NCBI GenBank assembly: GCA_944990035.1
Contig: CALYLX010000136.1
Span: 434,001-498,000, forward strand
From: Clitopilus passeckerianus
Taxonomy: Eukaryota; Basidiomycota; Agaricomycetes; Agaricales; Entolomataceae
Direction: 5' to 3'
Length of the DNA: 64,000 bases
Shown here: in pieces, positions 11,013-24,257 of the stretch
Layout of the letters: every line of letters starts with the position of its first letter
Numbering within the stretch: the stretch's first letter is position 1
Position numbers and translations under genes: made by a program
Notes under the pieces: generated by a model
What the model was told of the DNA's origin: nothing
What the model saw: the letters and a program-made list of their open reading frames with translations, nothing else
Databases searched by the model: none

Positions 11013-13612
11013 ATGTCAATCACGCAGACCACTCCTACCCAGCTTATCGGCTCCCTGAAGCAGACCGACGACGTTGTCACATGGATCAACGATGCTCTCG
11101 ATACCACCGACAACGAGAATGCACCGGAGCTCACTGAGCTTGAGCACCAAATTTCTACCCTCCTCGCCTCTCTTGACATTGCGCAGGAGGACCTCTCATC
11201 AGAGATAGAGGCTACAATCGACGAAGTTTCTCGTAATGTCCCTCGACTAACTTACGATCTACAATTCATGAAGAATGGCGCCCTCTCTCTCCAGGCAGCC
11301 GTGGCCCGCGCAGTCCGATCCACGAAAGAATCAGTCCCAGAAACGACGAGCCAAGTCCTCGTCCAGTTGAGGCAGTTGGATACCGTCAAGAGGCACATGG
11401 AGCTCACGAGAGACGCCCTTCAGGAGGCCGAAAGCTGGAGTACATTGGAACTGGAAGTCACTTCCCTTCTCAGCGAACACTCTTATGGGAAGGCTGCGGA
11501 GAGGCTCTCTGAAGCCAATCGCAGCGTGGTTGTTTTCCAAAACACTCCAGAATACGATTCCAGGAGAACTCTGATGGTGAATCTTCAAAACCAGCTTGAA
11601 GCATCGTTGAGCTCTGCTCTCGTTGCTGCAATCAACACCAGAGATATCAACGCCTGTCAAGACTACTTCTCCATCTTCTGTCAGATCCAACGTGAATCCG
11701 AATTCAGAAACTATTACTACGCATCCAGAAGAGCAACAGTTGTAAACGCATGGAACAAAGCGGTTTTGCTGGACTGTGGCGAAACGTCCGAACTGGACAC
11801 GAAGCAGAATTTTGACAACTTCCTCACATCATTCTACAAAGACTTCCTCTCACTTTTGCAAGCCGAGCAACTCTCGGTACCTCTATATTCCCAGACCCAG
11901 CGCAATCACTCTCCGGCTTCATCTGCTCCACTTTGTCCAGCCTTCAACCCTCCTTCTCCCAACGTCTAGCATCGCTCTCTGAGCATTACGGATCGAACGC
12001 ACTTGAGGAACTAATTGCAGTTCTCAAGACCACAGAAGGATTTGCTGTCGGCGTCAGGAGGCTCTTCCTGCCATTCTTTGAAAGCACCACAAACCTCCTT
12101 ACCCCCACAACCCCAAGTCGGTCACAAGGCCACGCGAGGCGGCGATCTAGTAGGATGTCCATCTCATTGCGACCGACTGCTCTTGGATTCCAAGCTTTGG
12201 CCCCCAAGAAGCTGTTCGTCGAAGGTGTTGACTGGGAGGAAGAGCTGTTCCAGCCATTCCTATATTTCCAGGTCGATTATGGTACCCTGGAGCTGCAATT
12301 TTTAGAAGGGGTCACACAACACCTCGGGAAAGCAACGAACCAAAGCCTGGACACGACATCAGCTCGGCTGATGAAGGAAGGTGCAGTGGAATTAACCAGG
12401 ATTGCGGAAGGTAGCATGTCTCGTTGCAATGGCTTCACATATGGCTACGGCTTCTTAGGCCTAGTACATGCCTTGGACGGTTTGCTTACTGGATATGTGG
12501 ACTCGTGGGCAGCAGGGGTTGGTGCCTCCCATGGCTCCAAGCTACCCATTACCACGAGAGGCGATCCCTCCCTGTCGGACATGGATTACAGTGCGCAAGA
12601 CTGGTCCGACTTCCAGCTATTCCTTCGCCTTCTCGCGTCAGCCCGCTCAGTGTATGAACGAGTTGTGGACTTCGATTCTCAACTCCATACCGAGCTCATT
12701 CAAACGACCATGCGACTTCGGTTTCCCGTCCTTCCTCCGCCAGGTGATCAGCACGAGTTGTTATCCCGTTCGCCTCTCAATTCAGTTGAATTGTTAGTGT
12801 TATTGGACAAAGCTGAAGCCGAGATTCAATCACGAGAATCAGGCCTGCTTACACCTCGCCCATCCCAGTCTCAGGCTAGCCAGGGGCCCGAGCCCTTACT
12901 TACGGGCACTCGTCGAGCCATTTTCAACTTCGCTAGCATTCTGCAGATTGCGCTGCAACATACGATTCTAGCGCCGTTATGCAACCATTTGGCAGAGTAT
13001 GCTTCATTGCCTGTGTGGGGCGCATCTGGAAATCCGAAATCCAGGACATTGGATACGGAACTACAAATCCCCGTATTTTCCCTTTCACCCACAGAGACGA
13101 TGCAGCGCATCGGCGAAGGCATACTAAACCTCCCCCAACTTTTCGAGGTTTATGCGGATGACGACGCGTTAGGATTCTCACTGCATACGCTTCCTCATAT
13201 CGACCCGGAATTGATCAAGAACCCATCTGAGCCAACACTGGAACTTCCAACGTCTCCTATGGCACAAACGCGAAGGTTGTCCATGGTGCAGCCGAGAGGG
13301 ACATCCTTGGATGCGGAGACCGTATCCACAGCCTGGCTCTCATCTCTCGGTCACGTCTTGCTGGATCATCTCACAAAAGACATACTCCCTTCCATTCCTA
13401 CCCTGACATCTGCTGGTGCAGCCCAGCTCTCCTCGGACTTGGATTACCTATCAAACATTTCAAGCGCGATCAACGTCCAATTCGATATCTTGGATCAATG
13501 GAAGCTATTAGTTCAGCTGGAGGACGAGGAAGCCAAGGAAAGGCTTGCAAATGACCTCGATTCCGATGAGGTTCTGCGTTCGGTTGCAAGGATGCGAGGA
13601 TGGACTCAGTAG
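11013..13612 (+). CDS. COG7: Conserved oligomeric Golgi complex subunit 7
   Basis: Subunit of lobe B of the COG tethering complex, which acts in retrograde transport within the Golgi. The start is ATG 11013 (MSITQTTPTQLIGSL), giving about 865 codons. N-terminal family features are VVTWINDALD, a heptad-rich helix (ELEHQISTLLASLD), VPRLTYDLQFMKNGA and LDTVKRHMELTRDALQEAE. The C-terminus shows IFNFASILQIALQHTILAPL and ends in WKLLVQLEDEEAKERLA and VARMRGW. The gene reads without introns except for one break: codons are in one frame up to QAEQLS (about 11876) and continue in another at SIFPDPAQSLSGF (about 11885). No GT-AG intron of suitable length repairs it without deleting conserved sequence, but one extra base does. 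I read this as a base-calling error; a real frameshift mutation is the alternative. Confidence 0.87.
11871..11890 (+). other. Apparent -1 nt frameshift in COG7
   Basis: The upstream frame reads ...LLQAEQLSVP and the downstream frame ...GTSIFPDPAQSL. Adding one base, for example in the GG of CTCTCGGTACC, joins them. The upstream frame otherwise stops at 11967-11969. Confidence 0.75.
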
Positions 13613-13738
13613 CGTAGCTTAGTCAGCTCCCAATTTAGCCACTCCAATTTAGTCAGCCAATGATATTGCAGCTTTGCCTCGTCAGCTTGCTCGTCCGTTC
13701 TAGTAAACTCTGCACGATTATCAAGGAATTCGTCCACT

Positions 13739-15660
13739 ATGGCATCGTCAGGTAAGCGTGTTGGACCCTATGTTTAAAGACGCTGAGACCAAAGGAAACT
13801 ATAGCTGCAGGCAAATTATCCAGGGAGGAGTTCCGTCGGCAGAAAGACTTGGACGCTGCCCGAAAGGCTGGTACAGCGCCAGCTGCTTTGGATGAGGAAG
13901 GCAAACCTATCAACCCTCATATCCCTCGTACGTTCTAGCCATCTAAATTTATGATTGTGTTTCTCACTATGGTCTCTAGAGTATATCTCTCAAGCACCAT
14001 GGTACTTGGATACTGGTGCACCTTCCCTGAGTCACCAAAGGCGGCCACAGGAGGATACGAGCGCAAATAAGTTGGACAATTGGTATGACCGTGGTGCCAA
14101 GGCCGGTCCAGCAGCAAAAAAGTTTCGCAAAGGAGCATGCGAGAACTGTGGTTCTATGACGCACAAAAAGCATGATTGTCTGGAACGGCCGCGCAAAAAG
14201 GGCGCAAAATTCACCAACACCAACATACAGGCGGACGACGTTATACAAGATGTTGCAGCCGGATATGACGCCAAACGAGACAGGTGGAACGGATACGACC
14301 CTTCGGAGTACAAGGCTGTCTATGATGAGTATGCTGCTGTGGAGGCTGCGAGGAAAAAGCTGAGGGAGGACGAAATTGACAATCAGACAACAACTGATTT
14401 GGCTGCTGTCAAGAAGGTTGCAAAGGCCGGAAAGACAGAGAAGACGGATGCCGACTTCGGTTCTAGTGACGAAGAAGACGAGGATGAAGACAAATATGCC
14501 GATACTGCTGATGCAGTGGGTCAAAAACTGGATACAAAGACGCGTATCACCGTCCGAAACCTGCGTATTCGTGAAGACACGGCGAAATACCTGATTAACT
14601 TGGATCCTGAAAGTGCATACTATGATCCCAAAACTCGGTCTATGCGAGACGCTCCAAATAAGAATGTTCCTGCTGAAGAGGTATGTGCTACGCCTTTCCA
14701 TGCGATACATGCCCCTAACATTGAGACAGGCTCGTTTTGCTGGTGACAACTTCCATCGATACTCCGGAGAAGCTGAAGAAGTGCAGAGGCTTCAGCTCTT
14801 TGCATGGCAAGCAGCTGCCAGAGGAAATGACGTCCACCTGAATGCAAACCCGACCCAGGGTGAACTCTTACATGGAGAATTCAAGCAGAAGAAAGAGGAG
14901 CTTAAGGAGACGAACAAAGTCAGCATATTGGCCAAGTATGGCGGAGAGAAGTATCTCGAGGCTGCTCCCAAAGAACTACGGCAAGGGCAGACGGAAAACT
15001 ACGTCGAATACTCGAGAACGGGACAAGTCGTGAAAGGTCTGGAAAGAGCGAAAGCTCGATCAAAGTATCCTGAAGATGGTGTGTTCATTCATCCTGAAGC
15101 GCGATACATGGGCTAACCACATTCTATAGTATTTACTAATAACCATACCGCTGTCTGGGGATCGTGGTACGATCCCTCCACCGGCCAGTGGGGTTATGCA
15201 TGTTGCCACTCTTTCGTCCACTTGTCGTACTGTGCTGGATTAGCTGGCATAGAAGCCGTTCAAGCATCAAGCGCGCAACATCTGCTAACAGTACCGAAGA
15301 GCGAACCTGCCGAGGCTTCAGATTCCCAAACTGATCAGAGAACGGAGAAGATTGACCAGAACTATTCCAAGAAGAGAATTGGGGAAGGGGATTTCAAACT
15401 TGACAAGAATGCTTTGGCCAAGGCAATGGCAGAGGAGAAGAAAAGGAAGCTGGGCGATGACGATGACCCACGTGGAGGAAAGAAGAGAAAGAATGCGGAG
15501 CATACAGGTCATGAGGTGACAGAGGAGGAGCTTGGTATGTGGAAATATTTGATATGGTCAATGCCCTTGAGCTGAACTTGCTTTCACAGAGGCCTATCGT
15601 ATGACTCGAAGATTAGCAGAAGACCCCATGGCGAACTATGTCGATTCAGGGGACTACTAA
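13739..15660 (+). CDS. SLU7: Pre-mRNA-splicing factor SLU7
   Basis: Second-step splicing factor that holds the 3' splice site choice. The start is ATG 13739, with introns just after the first codons and after INPHIP. Diagnostic parts: [12 protein letters not shown] near residue 50, the CCHC zinc knuckle [19 protein letters not shown], then [12 protein letters not shown] and [12 protein letters not shown], an acidic stretch ([10 protein letters not shown]), [38 protein letters not shown], and [19 protein letters not shown] near the C-terminus. An intron within the 15 kb part joins YPED to [13 protein letters not shown]. The C-terminus is Lys-rich and ends [10 protein letters not shown] at TAA 15658-15660. 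Length and motif order fit the family. It follows COG7 in tandem, 126 nt downstream. Confidence 0.95.
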
Positions 15661-15849
15661 TGCTTGCATATTTTGTACCCTACACTGTAATTTATCATGC
15701 TGTTTTTGTAATTGCGCCCACTTCCATTTGAGGCATTTCGTGCAAACAACGCCCAAACACTCGTGTTGAACTCACCATCACCCCGCTCGACGTCGAGCCT
15801 GTATTTTTCGACGTCCGAATGCTTTTATGATACCCAATAACGACAAGTA

Positions 15850-16843
15850 ATGCCCATTCAATTGACACCTGCTCTCCTCATCGGCCTCGGTCTACGCATC
15901 CTTCTCGACCACATCACACGCGGCGCAGAAGTGCCTTCCATCAGGGATTTTGCACTTCTCGGCGCCTGGCAGGGTGTAGGCTTTCATTACTCTCTACGAT
16001 ACCCTAATATATCCATCATTCTCGCTGCTCTCATCTTAGGCAAGCTATTTGTCGAGCACAACCTCACCCAGGACACTACACGGACGGTCACCACGCTATG
16101 CGGTGTAGTGCTAGGCGTCATATCCTCCGAAATTCTTTCCCAACTCTTTGAGTCTCCGGAAGGGAAGGCAGAACAGTCTGCACGGAAACGCCGCCAAAGC
16201 ACAGCGGCACCACCCCCACGGAAAGATCGCGCTGTCCAGTTTGAAGCTGGCCGACATCCCAACCGCTCAAGAGGAAGTGCTGGTGCTTCCAGAGAGATGC
16301 CCGTCCCAACTGTACCTCACCCTGTTTCCGACATCACCTCCGTTGAATCCAGCTCCGAGTTTCTTGGATCAAACAGCTCACTTTCACCTCGCGAACGTCT
16401 GGAACGTGAAATCAAAATGCTTCGGACACGCGCCTCGCTGGCTGACAGCGAAAGACGCAGGTTCAAGGAGGAGCGAAAATGGGCCATCTCGGCAGGGAAC
16501 GAAGCGCGTGCGGACCAAATGAAGTGGCAGGTCAAACGATATGCTGCTCTCATGCAGAGTTTCCATCGTGAAGCCGACATCAAGTTGCTGGAAGGTTAGT
16601 TGAGCGCTTTATAAAAACTTATCCCTCAGGTATTAATCCCCTCCGCTAGCTTCAACACTGCGCGATGAGCCCTCCGAAATTCTCGCCAAGTCATCTTCAC
16701 AGCAGAAAACCTTTTTACAATCCCGTCGTTTAAGAGATCCAACTCCTGAGCCTCAGAACGGTACTCCAAGCTACCACACCGATCCTGGTCCAAGCAGTGG
16801 CAGGCGCAGGAGTGCCAAAATCACTCGTGAAATGATACGGTAA
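15850..16843 (+). CDS. Small membrane/coiled-coil protein of unknown function
   Basis: I do not recognise the family. A first exon of about 248 codons starts at ATG 15850. An intron near 16595-16650 (GTTAGT...CGCTAG) leads to a second exon of about 64 codons ending TAA 16841-16843. The N-terminus has hydrophobic helices (LTPALLIGLGLRILLDHI; ISIILAALILGKLFV; TTLCGVVLGVISSEILSQL) that could be two or three membrane segments. A basic, Ser-rich linker follows, then a charged coiled-coil (PRERLEREIKMLRTRAS to WAISAGNEARADQMKWQVK). The second exon is Ser/Arg-rich. This organisation suggests a membrane-anchored adaptor. The gene lies tail to tail with CHD1. Confidence 0.72.
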
Positions 16844-17156
16844 TACGAATCCGTGGGGCACCTTCGTGGTAGAAATACCAGGATGGCAAATGGACTTCAG
16901 TTCGGATTACATCGGGATGTGGTCAATGTAAAATATATTAGACTTTTCAAGTTGTTACAAGGGTATCTAAACAACGGATGAACCTATTCTCCGACCGGAA
17001 GAGCATGTAGAGGAGTATGTATCGGATTGTTGTATGTAATTAAACGCGCAAAATTATTGGTAAAAACTACAAGGCGGGACAACGAAACAACACCGGTAGA
17101 ACAAAAAGGTGTACAATATACAAGGTTAGAGAACGCAAAGAAGGTGATCGTGCATG

Positions 17157-20100
17157 TCACCGGTGTGATTTCCCATTCGTCCTGGCAGACGAGCTGCCCG
17201 CCGTGGACCCGTTTGCTTTGGAGGAACTGGGTCCAGTTCGAGCCTTCTTTAGGGCGTTGCTGTCGGAAGATGCACGGGGAGCCGATTCCTTCATGACCAT
17301 CTTGGCATGGATCTCTTCTAGTTTCGAAGCCTTGACTTTCTTTGGCCAGAACAGAGTGACGAACCTAGGCAGATATTGTCAGAATCTGAGGTCTTTGTAT
17401 GGTCCAAATAACAACTCACGTCCATAAATGGCGGCGCCATCGGTCGATGTCTTCGCCAGCCGCTTCTTTCTGAGACAGGACGTGTTCTATCCGTCTGCCA
17501 ATAGCTGCTAACGAATCCTTGAGAATTGCCACTTTATCGTCTCGAGGCATGTCCTCCCCAGAGAGCTTCAGTTGTTTCTAAGACAGTGGTGTTAGAGCGG
17601 GTAACGCATTTACGAGAGAATAAGCCTCACTAGCTGCTTCTTCACAGGTCGCAATTCCTCCTTGGTTGTAGCTTCATCCATGGAAGGGCTAGGAACGTAT
17701 AATCAAAATTACACCCTGAATACTAATGGCGGAGAGCGTACCATTCGTCAGAGGATTCTGAATCAGTGAAAGTTGGTGTAGGCCTTCGTTTGCGCTTGCG
17801 GTTGCTTGTGTCCTCAACAGAGGCGACAGCTTCGCTCTCCGCGCGACGTTTGAGGCTGCTGATATGGGAGGATGAGCTGGCTGTTGGTAAGGGTGAGGCA
17901 GATCTCTTCAATTGTCCTTTATTGCGAAGCGAACTTTCGTAGGATCGCAGCTTCTCCTCGTGCTCGCGTAAAATGCTCAAGAGGAAGTCTCCTCTCCTGA
18001 CAAGGTGAATGGCGTTCGGGATCGGTCGGCTAGCAGAGTCCTCGCCCTTCTTGCCCTCTTCGAGGAAGAACTTGCCATCCAATCCGAGCTTTGCATCCTT
18101 TTGCATAAGTTCCCAGTTGCCAAATCCGTGCTTGAATGCGCCAACGAGCAACATCGAATCATCCTGAGGACCCCATCGGCCTGACCAGTTGAGTGTTGGC
18201 CGAATGTTTTCGACGGGAATTGACCACTTATACGGGTCCTCGATCTTGTTCAAGATCTCATTGAGGATCCGCAGGTCATGATGCCTCGAAAGAACTGTTT
18301 CAGCGTTGATGTTGCCTACACCACGACAAGTCACCAAAACAGCTTTGCTCTTTTGAGTATTGTTGAGTGCATCACCAGCGACTGCTCGGTGGCGTTTTTG
18401 CTCTTCGTTCTCTTTTACTGCTTGGGCACATATATCGATGATCTCGTCGGCTACGTCGATGATCATGCCAGGATTCTTCTCTGTAAGCTTCGAGTCCTTA
18501 ACCTGGGTCACTGTCAGTCTGGATTCGGAAGATAAGAAAGACATGCGCTGACTATGTCTTGGAAACGTTGGCGAATGTCTCCCCAGCGCTGCAAGCTTCG
18601 GATAAGGACACGAACATCCCTCTCCTTGAGCTCCATCGATTTCTGGCTTGCGGTCTTCCTCGTCGGCGCAGCTTTCGGTTTCTTGGTCGCGGGGGGAGCG
18701 GGAGGTTGATCAACATCCATGCCTTCGTAGGATACTTGAGTGGCATTCCTCTTGCGATCCCTAGATTCTTGCATAGCCTCCTCAATTTTGCGCTGTTCCT
18801 CTTCCACCTCGATCTTTTGGCGTTCCTCCAGGGGTATAATATCTTCCCAATTCATGTCGTTTTTGACGTCGCTGACAGCTGCAAATTGGGCTAAGAATCC
18901 TTCACCACCAAGAGATGCGCCGCCACCGCCGCCATCGGCCAAGGTTTCATGGTCTTCAGCACGTTGCAAGATGTCGTCGAGATCCATTTGATCGAGCTTC
19001 TGGTTTTGTTGAGTGTCATCCTTGTCGAACCTGCGAGCCTCATTTAAAATCAAATACTGAGAAGTGTCATAGAGTGCACCTACATCTTCTGGGCGCCGTA
19101 CTTCAAGACGGCTGTGAGCTCATCTTTGCTGAGGTTCTCCGTCTTCGTTTGGTCCTTCGGCGCACCACCTTTGGAGCTAAGGTGAGCCTGAGAAGTGTCC
19201 ATCTGATTGATGACTTGGCGATATTTCGTTAGATTAATACGACTGGCGAAAACTGGGAAACATACTAGCGTATTCCAAGACCATCTTTTTCTTGGCTCGC
19301 TCGAGAACATCTTCCTCCATGGTATCCTTGCTCACGAATCGATAGACACTAACATGGGATTTCTGACCAATCCTATGGGCTCGCGCCATAGCTTGCAAGT
19401 CATTTTGGGGATTCCAGTCACTCTGCAAAGAAATATGAGTGGTTGTTATCGGCTAGCGAGGGAAAGGCACATACATCAAAGATGATGACGGTATTGGCGG
19501 TTTCAAGATTGATTCCTAGACCACCAGCTCGAGTGGATAGGAGGAATGCGAAATCAGTCGATCCAGGTGCATTGAAGTGGGCAATGGACTTCTTGCGAGC
19601 GTCGGAAGCCACCATTCCGTCCAACCTCTGATGTTGATACCCACGCAGACTCATGTAGTCGCTGAGAATATCCAACATTCGGACCATCTGGCTGAAAATC
19701 AACACACGGTGGCCGTCTTGACGTAACCGCGCAAGAAGTTTGTCTAAAAGCACCATCTTCCCACTGTTCATGACAAGGCCTTTCAATGTCTCCTCGTTAT
19801 TGTCTGTTCGGGTTTCGGCACCGTCAAATAGGAATGGATGGTTGGCGGCCTTCTTCAGCTCCATGGCAATATTTAACAAGCTAATATTGTTATTGCCATT
19901 AGCACTTTTGACAAGAGCGGAGAAGTTCTAGAGGTAATGAGCTGTTAGCAGTCAAAATTGGGGATAGACGGTTTGAGTTTACCTTAGTCAAGATGTGCTT
20001 ATAGAAGTGGGTCTGAAGAGCGGACATTTCTACGCGGAGGATTCGTTCACTCTTCGTTGGTAGAGATGTCAGGACATCCCGCTTCAAGCGACGCAACATC

Positions 20101-22293
20101 AAGGACTCCAATTGATTGTGCAACTCCTTGATTTTAACTTCGTGATCAGCATCGTTCAGATCAAACTCGTTGGTAAGAGCGACTATGTTGTAATGCAATT
20201 AATGAAAATTAGTGGCCAATGACGCTCAGAAAGCTCACATTTCTCGGGCATCAAGAAGTGCATCAGAGACAGAAGTTCTCGAACATTATTTTGTAGAGGA
20301 GTTCCGGTAATGAGCAATTTTGAAGCAGCAGAGAATGATCGTAAGGCTTCGTAAAGCTGACTTTCAGAGTTCTTCAATCGATGGGCCTGTAGGACCGCGC
20401 GTGAGCGTAAGCTTGCTGGGCATGCGAAAATAATTACCTCGTCAACAGCAAGCGCTTGCCATTTGATATCACCAAGCTGACTTGCATCCCTCAAGGTGAT
20501 TTCATATGTGGTCAAGAGAACATTCATCTTCAGTTTCTTGTTGGACGGTCCAAATTCGTGTGTTCGAATGACTTCCCTAGACGCCGCATTACCTGTGTAC
20601 GTAATTACATTCATGTCGGGGGCCCATGACTGGAATTGCGATTGCCAAGCAGTGATCGTCGAAAGAGGGACAATAACCAAGAAGGGACCATACTGCTCCA
20701 TCTCATGGAACAAATACGAGAGGAAGGAAACAGTCTGGACAGTCTGGGTAGGGAGTTAGGTTAGTAAGGTCGTAATGGGCACTAGAATTATTATTCTTAC
20801 CTTTCCGAGACCCATTTCATCTGCAAGGATGCCGTTGTCGCCTTTGCTCCAGAGATATGCAAGCCAGTTCAGGCCGGTGAGCTGGAAATCTTTCAACTCC
20901 CCTCCGGTGCTCGAAATATAGTCAGGGTCTTGAGTAATCTTCTTGAAAACAGGTCGTCCATTTCTGCTGTAATGGGCGCTTCTGTAAGGGAACTTCGCCT
21001 CCTTTTCGCGCTGCCTGTATTCTTGTATACGTTCCATGGCAATAGGAGTGACTTCGTCCTGAGACTCCCAGGTACAGTATTCGTAGTTGAGACCACACCA
21101 CTTGCAGAAGTACTCTGTGTCCCCTTCCGCGTTCTGGCGCTCTGCAATGATCCTTTCAACAGTTCGGCAAGTTTCTAAGTCTTCCTTCTGGCGCTCCTTG
21201 TCCAGATGAAGAGCTTCAATCTCCTCCTGCGTCAGACCGGGAGTTGTGAGGAGTGCCAACCACTGCTTATGCGCTTTGATGTAATTGTCCACGCGCTTCA
21301 GGCCCTTGAAGCGTTTGAGAAATTCGTAGGTCTCATCGGTATTGTGGAGGTGAGAGAAATTCTTCCACTTGATATGGTAGCGCTATAGCTCTGTGATGAG
21401 ATCGAGGCTCATAGCAAGACGAAACAGACATACAATGTTCTCAAACCACAGGTCTTCAGGCTCATTCTCGTGCCCTTCATCTCGGCTATGGCCTAATACT
21501 TGCTCAATTTCATGCTCTTCTTCGTATTGAACATTCGGGTCGACGTAGTAGCCACTCTGTGCATCAGCAGGAGCCTCATACTGATCCTCAAAGTCAGGCG
21601 CATCTTCAACATAGTTGGGAATCTTTCCTCCTCGACTTGAAATTCGGATTTCGTCGCTAGAGACTCTATGCTTTTTCTTCTTCTTGTGCGATCGAGAACC
21701 GTACTCGGAGTCTGAATCCGAGTCTGAATGAGGACGCGGAGGGGCTAACGAATGGCTCAGCATTATAGGCTAAAACTGACGAGGAGAGCCAACTGACCTT
21801 TGGGCCGTGGGACGTTCACGTTGGTGGAAATGCGTTTCTTCTTCTTTGCAGCTTTCTTCTTGCCATAATCTTCATCGCCATAGGTTCCATCGTCTTCGTC
21901 ACTAGCATCGGGACCATGATCATCATAACCCTAATGATATTATTAAAGACGAGCGGGCAAAGTTAGGCGAATGAACCGTACCGAATCTTCCGCATCCTGG
22001 ACAACGTGACGAACGACCAATAAGCCACTGCAGATCCTCATAGTAGCCGGGACAGTACTCACCGAGCCTTCATGGCGGTAGGTGGAGGTGGTCAGACCAG
22101 CATACGGGTTGGTGATTGATTGACGGACAGAAGGCGGTGGGGAGTCTTCGAATTCAGATTCACCGTCGGCATCTGCGTCTGCATCCCTGTTTGAAGAGTT
22201 CATTCCATTATCCGACTGCATTTGAACATCGTCGTCTTCGCTGTCATAGTTGAGGTTGAGGTGGTGTGAGACAGGAGATGGTGATGCCGACAT
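17157..22293 (-). CDS. CHD1: Chromodomain helicase DNA-binding protein 1 (CHD1)
   Basis: ATP-dependent nucleosome spacing enzyme that travels with elongating Pol II. Reading from ATG 22293, the N-terminus is acidic ([14 protein letters not shown]), followed by two chromodomains ([19 protein letters not shown], then [16 protein letters not shown]). The Snf2 motor is complete: DEMGLGK with an intron inside motif [24 protein letters not shown] with an intron inside motif [11 protein letters not shown], then in lobe 2 [36 protein letters not shown] and [12 protein letters not shown]. The C-terminal part holds the SANT/SLIDE-like region ([35 protein letters not shown]) and the CHDCT2-type end ([28 protein letters not shown]). 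About fourteen introns are used. TGA is at 17157-17159. Head to head with TFB4, 629 nt apart. Confidence 0.96.
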
Positions 22294-22922
22294 GTTGAGT
22301 CAATCCACAAGTAAAGGTTGCTCGTTGTGGACGACGACGAGCACAAAGGTTTCAACAGCCTGGGACGGGGATGTTGGTGGGGAGGGGGAGGAAGAAGGTG
22401 ATGACCTGGGCGCCAGCCATCGCCAACGGACAGATTTCACACGGCCAGCATCGCTACCCCATCGTCACGGCCAACGCCGGCAGGCCTTTCGTCACCGGCG
22501 CTCGTAACGGACACTCCGAAAAATGCGAAATTGCGCTAAATCCACGCATATAGAAGACGTTCTAGACGACGATAAATTCGATATTAAGCCTAGATTCTTC
22601 CATTTCTCAATTGCATTGTATCTCAATGAATGACTCGGTGCATCCAAACCAACACGCTTGGCAGCATCCGACACATTTCCGGCTGCCACACTCCCCGTTG
22701 GCCACACACCCATATCCACCACGAGCCCCCATCAGATACCTGTCCAACATGCAACAGAACCCCGTCTTTGTCGTTGTTTCTTATGTACAACCTCGGTCCG
22801 ACGACGAAACGGGGGTCTCCATCGTTGATCACGTTCCAAACCCAATCTGGCTGTTTGTCGCTGTCTTGCACGGCCGCGAGGAGGTCCAGATTGAACCTTG
22901 TTTGTAGCGACGACCGAAGTTC
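22294..22922. other. Intergenic region between divergent CHD1 and TFB4
   Basis: 629 nt between the two start codons. It contains a minus-strand open frame (about 22623-22979, overlapping the TFB4 start) with possible splice sites but no recognisable family. I see no promoter element I can call with confidence. Confidence 0.5.
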
Positions 22923-24238
22923 ATGGACGATTCCAGAGGCTCTCATTTGTCCGTCGTAATAGATCTTTCGCCTGCCCAATGGTATCTTTCCGCAGATGCT
23001 AGTTTGAACACGTACCCGTTAGCCCTCAATGTTTTCTTGACCCAACTCCTCGCCTTCCTCAATGCACACATTGCCGCAAAACACGAAAATACGCTTGCAG
23101 TTTTCGGTGCATTTCCAGGCAAGAGGTATTCCGAGGAATAGAAATAACTGAAAGCATTCTCAACGACACTTCAGTGTTATGCTTTACTCCTCAACGAACC
23201 CAGTCATCGACAATCAACCAAGCGACGCGAACTCGTTCCCTCCAATTAAAATTGTTGACTCGACCATCGTTACCCGTATCACAAATGAGTTAGACGCTAT
23301 TCAGGACGATGACGAAGAAGGTGACAGGCTTTCTGCTCTGGTCCATGGACAAGGCTGATTTGCCGAAACAGGACCAATTTCGCTGGTAGGGGCCTCACGA
23401 AAGCATTGTGCTGTCAGTTTATAATCCATCCTATTCTAATTCAACCATCTGACCAGAACGTCCCAGATGTGAATCGTGTCACAAACCCTCCGAATGCCTC
23501 TTCTTCCAACACAAAACCAGCAAAAGGCGTGGACCCGTCGATTCTACCAGATCCGAGAATTCTCATTTTATCTGTTTCGCCGGATCTCTCAACTTCATAC
23601 ATTCCAATCATGAACGCAATTTTTTCGGCCCAGAAGCTGGTACGCATGCCTGTCCCCGTTTTCATCCAGCGTGATACAATGTCCTCTTTAGAAAGTCACT
23701 ATCGATGTCTGCCAAATGTACGGTCCGGACTCCGTGTTTCTGCAGCAAGCAGCCCACCTGACTGGGGGCTCCTACCTCTCCCTCGAGCGTCGAGATGCGC
23801 TTTTGCAATATATGATTGTGAAGTTTCCATATGCCCCTCCTATGAACACCCCTACTCAACGATTCACAGATGTCCTTTTTGTCCCCGCCTTCAATACGAA
23901 CAATTCTCTCAGTTCCTACCCAGGATAAGATTGACTTCAGGGCAGCATGCTTCTGCCACAAAAACATTGTCGACATCGGCTTCGTCTGTTCCGTGTGCCT
24001 ATCAATCTTCTGTCAACCCATCCCAGTGTGTTCAACATGCAGGTGAGAACAGCCGGTCAAATACATGCCCATATGCCTAACATCCTTCCGTAGAACGAAA
24101 TTTCCGATGAAAACTTTACACCGGTTAAATGCCGCCAGACCCATGCTGACACCTACGAACTCCCAGGCTCAGCCTATGTCAAGAGCGCCTTCAGGCGCAG
24201 CTACACCTGCTTCTAATGGGAACGCAAGGCCGCGATAA
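22923..24238 (+). CDS. TFB4: TFIIH core subunit TFB4 / p34 (GTF2H3 homologue)
   Basis: Structural subunit of TFIIH, needed for transcription initiation and nucleotide excision repair. The start ATG 22923 gives HLSVVIDLSPAQWYLSA, the first strand of the vWA-like domain. After an intron at about 23126 the chain continues MLYSSTNP, and later exons give PDPRILILSVSPDLSTSYIPI, MNAIFSAQKL/KVTIDVC, and FLQQAAHLTGGSYLSLE. The C-terminal C4 zinc finger is visible as AACFCHKNIVDIGFVCSVCL, followed by FCQPIPVCSTC and then RTKFP after an intron. The tail is Ser/Pro/Ala-rich and ends at TAA 24236-24238. Its 3' end is only 19 nt from the stop of the Taspase-like gene on the other strand, so the transcripts must overlap or end very tightly. 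Confidence 0.92.
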
Positions 24239-24257
24239 ACCTTCTTCTTCGGCCGAT

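Noticed and set aside
11877..11983. A 107-nt intron that would restore the COG7 frame
   Set aside because: It would remove a conserved-looking segment (QSLSGFICSTLSSLQPSFSQ) and end at a poor acceptor; a one-base error explains the data better.
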